Positions 1 to 5,083 of a DNA stretch of 6,557 bases are shown in pieces; positions within the stretch are counted from its first letter, which is position 1; every line of letters begins with the position of its first letter. A program made the position numbers and the translations under genes. Source of the DNA: an uncultured Bacteriovorax sp. (GTDB lineage Bacteria; Bdellovibrionota; Bacteriovoracia; Bacteriovoracales; Bacteriovoracaceae); NCBI GenBank assembly GCA_946482295.1, contig CAMLRB010000200.1:1-6557 (forward strand), in the 5' to 3' direction. The notes under the pieces were generated by a model. That model ran no database searches. It was not told the DNA's origin and was given only the letters and a program-made list of their open reading frames with translations.

Positions 1-870
1 ATCTTCTGTAAGAGATTCATAGTTTTGAAAAAGCTGAATTTCACTTTGAACGTGCTCAAATACTTCTGAAAGCTTTTTCTTTTGTTTAAATATTTCAACA
101 AATCTCACCATCAAGAAATAGTAGAAGTTGGCAAAAGCAAAACGTAAGGTATATAGAGAATCGTAGATGATCCCATTAATGATGAATTTATTAACAGGTC
201 TTACAGCATTGATGTAATCTCTGCCCTCTTTAAATTTATTGATTACTCTTGTTACATAATATGATCCCCATGGCGGAATAAAATATTTCTTTCCCTCAAT
301 AGAAGTAACGATAGATTTTTCCAAACTGTAATGATGGGCCACTTCGTATTCATGTCCGTGCTTAAGCACAATACCTGGCTCTGGAATATAAACATCTTCA
401 GCATTAAGAAGAATTTTAAATTTAAAACGATCTTCTTCAGGGAAAAGATTCATGATGTATTCACGAAGCGAATCAAAAATAAGTTCCGCATCGTGATTGC
501 CAAGGATGTAAACAAGTCGATTTTGTGGAAATGAGAGGAAATCTTTTAAGGCCTCAAAGACATCAGAGTGCGCCGTGATAATCATTTTGAGTTTTTCCAT
601 TGCCGCTTCTTCACTCCAAAATTCGTCATCGAAATATTCGACGAATGGGACAGCAAGGAGATCCAAAAAGTCACCATTGATGATGAGCTCAACTTCGCGT
701 TCTGCATAATGTCCGCTGGAGTGATAGTGAATGAATTCAATCAACTCTTTGTCATAATGAAAATCTTCTAGGAAGTTTTTACGTTTATTGACATTGAGAC
801 CTGCTCCTAAATGAAGATCAGAAATAACTAGGATTGTTTTAGTGATCCTATTTTTTTGCAGGAATTTCAT
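1..870 (-). CDS. Calcineurin-like metallophosphoesterase (3' end beyond window)
   Basis: The minus strand is open from an ATG at 870-868 to the left edge, 290 codons with no stop, so the gene is truncated by the window. All the metal-binding blocks of the calcineurin-like phosphoesterase fold are visible in order: SDLHLG (D18, H20), NGDFLD (G66-D70), a possible extra His (H101), LGNHD (N125, H126, D127) and KHGHEYE (H171, G172, H173). The family hydrolyses phosphomonoesters or phosphodiesters with two metal ions. The GNHD block differs from the GNRD usual in LpxH, so I do not call it UDP-2,3-diacylglucosamine hydrolase, although that kind of envelope substrate is possible. After the catalytic part there is an aromatic and basic C-terminal stretch (about residues 195-290), possibly membrane-associated. 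The start overlaps the end of the upstream small exported-protein gene by 23 bp, suggesting one minus-strand transcript. Family call is firm; substrate unknown. Confidence 0.9.
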   Translation of the reverse strand, partial: MKFLQKNRITKTILVISDLHLGAGLNVNKRKNFLEDFHYDKELIEFIHYHSSGHYAEREVELIINGDFLDLLAVPFVEYFDDEFWSEEAAMEKLKMIITAHSDVFEALKDFLSFPQNRLVYILGNHDAELIFDSLREYIMNLFPEEDRFKFKILLNAEDVYIPEPGIVLKHGHEYEVAHHYSLEKSIVTSIEGKKYFIPPWGSYYVTRVINKFKEGRDYINAVRPVNKFIINGIIYDSLYTLRFAFANFYYFLMVRFVEIFKQKKKLSEVFEHVQSEIQLFQNYESLTED

Positions 871-1213
871 AATTTTTGTTTCCAATGATCAATTCAACTT
901 CTTGAAAGGCAGGAGAAAGAGGAACAAAATGCAAAATGTCGCCTTTTTTTAGTTTCACAATCAGCTTTTGATATTTTTCAGGATCTATTGAAATAAGTTG
1001 AATACTTTTTTGATTATTGACCAAAAGTTTTCCAACGAGCCTCACCAGCGTTTTGTTTTCGATGATTACTACCATATCGGCCTTATATTTAGCTGGTGAG
1101 ACAACTTTAAATCGATCATCATACGCTGAGACAAGAAACCCATCAAGAGACTCAATAGCAAATGCGGACTGGATCATTGTTAAAAAGAGACATAGTTTTA
1201 TTATTACTTTCAT
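848..1213 (-). CDS. Small exported protein of unknown function
   Basis: I do not recognise a family. The open frame begins at an ATG at 1273, but the ATG at 1213-1211 is the better start: it begins a typical Sec signal peptide (M-K-V-I-I-K, hydrophobic core LCLFLTMI, then QSAFA before I-E), giving cleavage after residue 19 and a mature protein of about 100 residues. The extra 20 codons from 1273 are not signal-like and would run over the start of the divergent peptidase gene. Neither start has a good ribosome site. The mature part alternates short hydrophobic strands with Lys/Asp-rich turns (VVIIENKTLVRLVGKLLV, then QLISIDP, then VELIIGNKNYEI), which suggests a small beta-rich periplasmic domain. 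It has no cysteine after the signal and no lipobox. Its 3' end overlaps the metallophosphoesterase start by 23 bp, so the two are probably co-expressed. It is a real gene by signal peptide, length and context; the function is open. Confidence 0.72.
   Translation of the reverse strand: MKVIIKLCLFLTMIQSAFAIESLDGFLVSAYDDRFKVVSPAKYKADMVVIIENKTLVRLVGKLLVNNQKSIQLISIDPEKYQKLIVKLKKGDILHFVPLSPAFQEVELIIGNKNYEIPAKK
1190..1204 (+). repeat. Left arm of 15-bp inverted repeat
   Basis: The plus strand reads ACATAGTTTTATTAT, the exact reverse complement of 1317-1331. The arm lies within the signal-peptide codons of the minus-strand exported-protein gene (I-I-K-L-C). The matches stop at both ends of the 15 bp. 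The centre of symmetry is at 1260/1261, at the ribosome site of the plus-strand peptidase gene. Confidence 0.6.
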
Positions 1214-1220
1214 TATTACT
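1200..1220. repeat. 9-bp direct repeat, 12-bp period
   Basis: ATTATTACT occurs at 1200-1208 and again at 1212-1220. The second copy covers the ATG of the exported-protein gene and the first partly overlaps the left inverted-repeat arm. It could be an operator half-site pair, but such AT-rich words are cheap here and the match may be chance. Confidence 0.3.
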
Positions 1221-1267
1221 ATTTTAACAGGTTTTAGAAAAACGCGTAGATGGAAGGAGTAACCTGA
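1214..1267. promoter_or_regulatory. Compact divergent start region
   Basis: If the exported-protein gene starts at 1213, only 54 bp separate it from the GTG of the plus-strand peptidase gene, so promoters for both directions must lie here or reach into the 5' coding ends. I see no convincing -35/-10 pair on either strand. The best plus-strand guess is TTGTTA at 1177-1182 with an AT-rich -10-like TATTAC at 1202-1207, but the 19-bp spacing is long. On the minus strand TAAAAT lies just before the 1213 ATG without a -35. The region is bracketed by a perfect 15-bp inverted repeat. Confidence 0.35.
1252..1259 (+). promoter_or_regulatory. Strong Shine-Dalgarno of the peptidase gene
   Basis: GGAAGGAG lies 8 nt before GTG 1268. 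It is the clearest ribosome binding site in the window and fixes GTG as the start over the ATG at 1328, which has no site at proper distance (AGAGGTG at about 1300 is some 20 nt away). An in-frame TGA (1265-1267) directly precedes the GTG, so no longer start is possible. Confidence 0.8.
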
Positions 1268-1855
1268 GTGCATTGCTCGGTTAGTTTAGATCCTAAAGCA
1301 AGAGGTGAAAAATCCGATAATAAAACTATGTTGGCATTACTAAAAAAAAGAATAAGTCGCGATCAAAAAGTATCAAAAGAAACTTTCAAAAAAACTTTTT
1401 TTAACCATCCCAATCATCTTTGGATTAATGAAGATAAAATGGTTCGTCGCAGTTTTGAAATTTTACTCGACTCATTAAAAGACGAGCATATTCAATTTTT
1501 CCATAAACATGAGACTTATTTCATTCCTTGCCAGGCCCATTTAAGTTGTGCCATTGGAAAAACAGGCAACAATCATTTAATCCTCGTTTTTCCTGAACTT
1601 ATTCAGCTCTTAAAATCTGGTAGTGCTTTTCACGGAATCGCGATCCTCGCACATGAGTTTGGACATATTTACCACCAACATACAGAATTTAAAGTAGAGA
1701 CTTTGAAAGCGCAAATTGAAGCAGATAAATTTGCCTTCGATTTAGGTTTTGGTGAGGAACTTGAAGAAGTTCTCATGGATCATGTGCATTCTATCGATTG
1801 CAGAGTGAGAATATCTAGACTGACAACTTATCTTCTGACGAAAAATAATGAATAA
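1268..1855 (+). CDS. M48/gluzincin-like zinc metallopeptidase, cytoplasmic
   Basis: This is a 195-residue protein with GTG start. It carries ILAHEFGHIYHQH (zinc ligands H129 and H133, catalytic E130) and, about 20 residues on, QIEADKFAFDLGF, in which E151 is the likely third zinc ligand. HExxH plus a downstream ExxxD-type helix is the gluzincin arrangement seen in M48 peptidases and in ImmA/IrrE-like proteins. There is no signal peptide and no membrane segment, so it should act in the cytoplasm, unlike membrane HtpX or periplasmic BepA-type M48 proteins. The N-terminal about 100 residues (basic, with C88 and C94) resemble nothing I know. It is the first gene of the plus-strand run, and its last 8 bp overlap the start of the GT4 gene, so the two should be translationally coupled. 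It might cleave a regulator or biosynthetic protein of the polysaccharide locus; that is inference. Runs of 7-8 A or T (1342-1349, 1388-1394, 1396-1402) lie in its 5' half. Confidence 0.82.
   Translation: MHCSVSLDPKARGEKSDNKTMLALLKKRISRDQKVSKETFKKTFFNHPNHLWINEDKMVRRSFEILLDSLKDEHIQFFHKHETYFIPCQAHLSCAIGKTGNNHLILVFPELIQLLKSGSAFHGIAILAHEFGHIYHQHTEFKVETLKAQIEADKFAFDLGFGEELEEVLMDHVHSIDCRVRISRLTTYLLTKNNE
1317..1331 (-). repeat. Right arm of 15-bp inverted repeat
   Basis: The plus strand reads ATAATAAAACTATGT, pairing perfectly with 1190-1204 across a 112-bp interval. It lies in early codons of the peptidase gene (N-K-T-M) in a different phase from that used by the left arm, so shared protein sequence does not explain the match. 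It contains the second in-frame ATG (1328) of the peptidase gene. Confidence 0.6.
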
Positions 1856-3011
1856 AATTATCTTTGTCTCGGGAATACAAATTTTCCCTCCTGAGTCAGG
1901 TGGGCAGCTTCGAAGTGCAAATCTCTGTCTCGCTTTAGCGAAACTGGGCTACAAAGTTGAGATTTATTCTCTTACTGGACGAAAAAACGACTATCTTTCA
2001 CTCAAAAGTAGTGACGAAACAAAAATCGCTGACAACGTAACTGAATATGTAAATCGTAATCCTCTCTGGGGATTCATTCAGTTTATCTTTTACAAACTTC
2101 ATTTGCCTCCCCTCTGGTTGAGTTGGCTTACGGCCATTCATGGCCCTCGTGTTTTAAAAAACAAATTGGAGAAAGCAAGTTCGTTAGTTCTTGATTTTCC
2201 CTTTCTCTATCCACTTGGGAGATTTAAGACAGATCACCTAATAGTCAATACCCACAATGCTGAGTATGAGCTCTATCCCGACAGTCCAGTCCTTCAAAGA
2301 ATGGTAAAAAATATTGAATGTGCGGCCTTCAAAAGAGCAAGCAGTGTTCTCTTCTGTAATGAATCTGATTTTATGAAGTTCAAAGAAGTTTTGGAGAATA
2401 GTAAAAACAAAGTTTCAATTCTTCCAAACGGCATTCATCTTGAGTCCTTCACGTTCGATTCTTTGAAACGCGAAAGCATTAGAACACAATACAAAATTTC
2501 TAACAATGCCACTGTCTTTCTTTTTACAGGCAGCAAATATCAACCCAACGTTAAAGCTTTTAATTATTTAAAGGAATGGGCAGACTCTCATGCTAAGGAA
2601 CTCATTCAGGAAAAAATTATAATCTTAGTTGCTGGGACTGTCACAGATGTCTTTGTTGATTTACCTTACTTCAAAGCGGTAGGTAAGGTCCCTGAGATGT
2701 ATTCCTACTTTTGGGCGGCTGACTTTGGCCTCAATGCAACGACAGAAGGTTCAGGGACAAATGTAAAAATGATTGAATATCTTGCTGCTAAACTTCCCAT
2801 TGTCACGACAGCTTTCGGGTCCAGAGGAACTAAATTGATCAACAATGAAACTTGCCTGGAGTACAATCAAGATAACTTTTTAGCTGTATTGCAAAAGGCA
2901 GCTTCCATGAACAATGATCAAAAATCCAAAATGGCAGAAGATGCCTTTCGGGACAATGAAACAATCATCGATATGTCTAAGGCGATTAAAAACCTTCCCA
3001 TTAAATGGTAA
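1848..3011 (+). CDS. Family 4 (GT-B) glycosyltransferase
   Basis: The 387-residue protein has normal length for a GT4 retaining glycosyltransferase, which transfers a sugar from a nucleotide-sugar donor to a growing lipid-linked or protein-bound glycan on the cytoplasmic side. In order: an N-terminal Rossmann half starting IIFVSGIQIFPPESGGQLR (G18-G19 loop), a middle region with NTHNAEYE, then ILPNGI (191-196), the second-domain opening GSKYQPN (228-234), and the donor-site motif EGSGTNVKMIEYLAAKLP (E300, E310), followed by IVTTAFGSRG. The GSKYxPN block and overall form recall the glycosyltransferases associated with PEP-CTERM/exosortase polysaccharide loci, though no exosortase is seen here. 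There are no membrane segments. ATG 1848 overlaps the peptidase stop by 8 bp and has no Shine-Dalgarno, so it probably relies on coupling. Donor and acceptor sugars cannot be told. Confidence 0.93.
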   Translation: MNKIIFVSGIQIFPPESGGQLRSANLCLALAKLGYKVEIYSLTGRKNDYLSLKSSDETKIADNVTEYVNRNPLWGFIQFIFYKLHLPPLWLSWLTAIHGPRVLKNKLEKASSLVLDFPFLYPLGRFKTDHLIVNTHNAEYELYPDSPVLQRMVKNIECAAFKRASSVLFCNESDFMKFKEVLENSKNKVSILPNGIHLESFTFDSLKRESIRTQYKISNNATVFLFTGSKYQPNVKAFNYLKEWADSHAKELIQEKIIILVAGTVTDVFVDLPYFKAVGKVPEMYSYFWAADFGLNATTEGSGTNVKMIEYLAAKLPIVTTAFGSRGTKLINNETCLEYNQDNFLAVLQKAASMNNDQKSKMAEDAFRDNETIIDMSKAIKNLPIKW

Positions 3012-3027
3012 TTTCTATTTTTTAAAT

Positions 3028-3033
3028 TATAAT
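3028..3033 (+). promoter_or_regulatory. Possible internal -10 box before the Wzz-like gene
   Basis: A perfect TATAAT lies in the only real gap of the plus-strand run (3012-3063), 30 bp before the next ATG. At 16-18 bp upstream there is only TGGTAA or similar, a poor -35. AT-rich DNA makes this hexamer easily by chance. I see no hairpin-plus-T-run terminator in the gap, so read-through from the GT4 gene is expected in any case. Confidence 0.3.
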
Positions 3034-3063
3034 TAATACTATCAAAATCAACCGAGATCAAAT

Positions 3064-3813
3064 ATGACGAAACTCTCTTCAAAAACCATTATTATCGGCA
3101 GTGTATTAGTGTTCATCTTAGCTGGAATCATATACAGCTTTACAGCTCAAAAAGTTTATTCGTCTAAAAGTCACGTGGCGATGTTTCGCTTAAAAATTGA
3201 AGACCCTGGTTCTAATATGGAAGAATCACGAAATCGTTGGATTTGGATAAGAGATGGTCTTAATTTAAAGAGCGCGCTTTTCACAGAATTCTTGCTAGAT
3301 GATCTCCTCAGTAAAAATGCCGAGGCCAAAGCATTGGCCGAAAAATTTTCGAACAAGAGATTGGCCTATGATCACTTTAGTAAAATGATTAATATCCAAT
3401 TTACCGGCGCTGATGAGAACAATTATTTAATTGAAGTTAAGGCCCCTACTCCACAGATCGCTCTAGAATTGAATATGATGATCTTTAATCGTTTAAAATA
3501 TTTAGCTGTCGAAGCTGATCAAAAAAAATTTGATGAACTCGTGACGGAGTTAAGAACGAAGCAACAAGAGCAAAAAGGTGCAAATTTTGACTTTTATGAA
3601 GACAAGATAAACAAGCTCACTTTTAGTCACATTGTTGAACAAAAGCAAAAACAATCAGCCGTAGAAGTGATAGCTTCTCCTCAATTAAATGAATCACCAA
3701 TATGGCCAAGAAATAAATTAATTGTAGCGGTTTTTGCGTTTTTTGGACTCATTTTTGGACTGGCCTTAGATTATGTCTTAAAATGCTGCCAAAAATGTAC
3801 TAAGAAAACTTAA
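3064..3813 (+). CDS. Short Wzz-like chain-length determinant (polysaccharide co-polymerase)
   Basis: The protein is 249 residues with the two-helix plan of Wzz/PCP proteins: helix 1 at about residues 7-28, a periplasmic domain of about 185 residues with helical, Lys/Gln-rich segments (about 150-200), then a proline-containing stretch (SPQLNESPIWPRNK, 205-218) directly before helix 2 (about 217-239). The Pro-rich approach to helix 2 is characteristic of the family. Such proteins form inner-membrane oligomers that control polymer length set by Wzy. It is shorter than the usual 320-370 residues and has no C-terminal BY-kinase domain, so no autophosphorylation is expected. The cytoplasmic tail is unusual: K-C-C-Q-K-C-T, with three cysteines. 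ATG 3064 has only a weak GAG 7 nt upstream. The stop codon shares its last A with the ATG of the next gene (TAATG), and pairing with a Wzy-like polymerase is what the family predicts. Confidence 0.85.
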   Translation: MTKLSSKTIIIGSVLVFILAGIIYSFTAQKVYSSKSHVAMFRLKIEDPGSNMEESRNRWIWIRDGLNLKSALFTEFLLDDLLSKNAEAKALAEKFSNKRLAYDHFSKMINIQFTGADENNYLIEVKAPTPQIALELNMMIFNRLKYLAVEADQKKFDELVTELRTKQQEQKGANFDFYEDKINKLTFSHIVEQKQKQSAVEVIASPQLNESPIWPRNKLIVAVFAFFGLIFGLALDYVLKCCQKCTKKT

Positions 3814-5024
3814 TGGTCTCAATTAACAAAGTACAATCGGTCATCTTTTGTCCGTTGTATCCGGTACTTATTTATCTCTTTCTAGCTGTCACAACATTAC
3901 ATGTTGAGAGTTCTCTTTTAGTCCGTTTGCACATTGAATCACTCACTTTAATGTGGGCCTTAAGTGCATCTCTCATTCATTATCTTGTAAGTGATAAAGA
4001 GACGAAAGGTCCAATCGGCCTTTCTTTAATCCTGGGCCTCCTATTCATCTCCACCCCACTTCTGAGCTCCTTGGCCACTCAAGATTATTTGAAAGTTTTA
4101 GATGATGAAGAGTATCGAACGCTTTTTAAAATGATTCTTTTTATTCCTTGTTTCGTTATGGTTCTAAGGAATAAAAACTGGCGAGAGCAGACATTAGATT
4201 TTTTAATTTTTTCTTATGGAATTTTTGCCCTCTACTTTCTCTATCGCTATCTCATTTTACATGAAGTGCGAGAATATGATTTGAGGCCTCAATTTAGAAT
4301 TCGTCACGGTGATGCAAACTTTTTGTGTACTTTCTTTTCAATGATGATCCCTCTTTCCTTAATGCAATCCTGGAAAAATCAGGGATTCAAAAAAGTATTG
4401 TTTTTTTCAATCGGTCTGCTTCTCACTATTTGTGTCGTTCTCACAGAATCACGTATGGGTCTTATTGCAACGACGGTGGGGATGATTTTTTTTCTCTCAC
4501 GTCCTGCTTATCGCCACTCAAAAAAAATGATTCCTGTGATACTTTTTATCTTCATCGTTGTATTGGGATTTAGTGGAGACAGAGTATTCAAACGTTTTTC
4601 AGAAATTCATGACAAATCAAATTCAGACCGTTTTCTCTCATGGGAAAATGGTCTGCAAGTTTTTGCAGATCACCCCTTTTTTGGATCTGGAATCCATAAA
4701 GCGCGTGACTCATTTTATCTCAATACTGGCTTCCCTCATTTTCAATCAGAGGCAAAAACGCTGGAAGTTCACAATACTTTTTTGAAAACATTGGCAGAAC
4801 TAGGCCTCGTGGGTTTTGTTATTTTTTGTATTCTTTTTTTCTGGCCTTGGAAAAAAACACTGCTTTTAAAAACGGACCATCGCTATTTTCTACTTTCTTC
4901 GCTCATCATTCTGTCGTTATCAATTTTGACGATTGGATTAACATATAAAGATCTTTTCGTTCTCCATTTGTTTTTTCTAGGAGCTCTCGCATCCTATTAT
5001 TCGCAAACGATGGAAGAGACTTAG
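3813..5024 (+). CDS. O-antigen polymerase/ligase-like membrane protein (Wzy_C family)
   Basis: The 403-residue polytopic membrane protein has about 11-12 hydrophobic segments and one long hydrophilic loop at about residues 255-325. Typical Wzy_C/O-antigen-ligase marks are visible: ESRMGL (E212-R214) before a helix, RFLSWENG (R273-W277) and HPFFGSGIH (G291-G293) in the loop, then EVHNTFLKTLAELGLVGF with H320 and N321 at the entry to the next helix. These proteins act on the periplasmic face with undecaprenyl-linked glycan, either polymerising repeat units (Wzy) or ligating chain to an acceptor (WaaL, or protein O-oligosaccharyltransferase). The family alone cannot separate these; the Wzz-like gene directly before it, overlapping by 1 bp, favours polymerase. 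There is no Shine-Dalgarno at the ATG, so translation is probably coupled. Several 7-8 nt homopolymers lie in it (T 4401-4407, T 4486-4493, A 4520-4527, T 4834-4840). Confidence 0.9.
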   Translation: MVSINKVQSVIFCPLYPVLIYLFLAVTTLHVESSLLVRLHIESLTLMWALSASLIHYLVSDKETKGPIGLSLILGLLFISTPLLSSLATQDYLKVLDDEEYRTLFKMILFIPCFVMVLRNKNWREQTLDFLIFSYGIFALYFLYRYLILHEVREYDLRPQFRIRHGDANFLCTFFSMMIPLSLMQSWKNQGFKKVLFFSIGLLLTICVVLTESRMGLIATTVGMIFFLSRPAYRHSKKMIPVILFIFIVVLGFSGDRVFKRFSEIHDKSNSDRFLSWENGLQVFADHPFFGSGIHKARDSFYLNTGFPHFQSEAKTLEVHNTFLKTLAELGLVGFVIFCILFFWPWKKTLLLKTDHRYFLLSSLIILSLSILTIGLTYKDLFVLHLFFLGALASYYSQTMEET

Positions 5025-5035
5025 GGGGAAATATT
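5024..5035 (+). promoter_or_regulatory. Shine-Dalgarno-like GGGGG followed by in-frame ATT
   Basis: GGGGG at 5024-5028 (preceded by TA, giving TAGGGGG against the ideal TAAGGAGG) begins on the last base of the polymerase stop codon. Four bases later ATT (5033-5035) is in frame with the GT2 gene. The TTG at 5084 has no AGG, GAG or GGA in the 20 bases before it. I therefore think ribosomes load here, with ATT as a rare start codon. Confidence 0.45.
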
Positions 5036-5083
5036 CAAACTTTATTTTTTATTATCTTTTTTCTTATATGTGCCCACTATGTC
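5033..5083 (+). other. Probable N-terminal extension of the GT2 gene
   Basis: These 17 codons are in frame with TTG 5084 and contain no stop. They encode Q-T-L then FFIIFFLICAHYV, which joins LFGLVVLVLAKLF after 5084 to make one 26-residue hydrophobic helix ending in KK. Related membrane GT2 enzymes normally begin with just such a helix before the SVSxIxAAYNEE block; starting at 5084 would cut it in half. No ATG, GTG or TTG exists in any frame from 5013 to 5067, so a small indel would not restore a standard start either. Confidence 0.55.

Noticed and set aside
331..771. Two plus-strand open frames of 67 codons each (331-534, 568-771)
   Set aside because: They lie opposite the metallophosphoesterase, whose minus-strand frame carries all five catalytic blocks; the plus-strand peptides show no domain or ribosome site.
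1..870. Naming the phosphoesterase lpxH
   Set aside because: The nucleotide-binding/metal block reads GNHD, not the GNRD typical of LpxH, and the C-terminal part is long and different; the substrate is not shown by the sequence.
1017..1262. Plus-strand open frame of 81 codons opposite the exported-protein gene
   Set aside because: The minus-strand frame has a clean signal peptide; the plus-strand peptide is low-complexity and would end just before the real peptidase start. I take it as a shadow.
848..1273. Long version of the exported protein starting at 1273
   Set aside because: The additional 20 residues precede a good signal peptide and would bury it; they also overlap the start of the divergent peptidase gene.
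3012..3063. Rho-independent terminator between the GT4 and Wzz-like genes
   Set aside because: The gap is AT-rich but I find no GC-containing stem followed by a T run.
3171..3356. Minus-strand 61-codon frame inside the Wzz-like gene
   Set aside because: It overlaps a well-supported gene and has no recognisable content.
4325..4785. Two plus-strand frames (4325-4573, 4558-4785) inside the polymerase gene
   Set aside because: These are out-of-frame readings of a membrane protein with family motifs on both sides; no frameshift is needed to explain the main frame.
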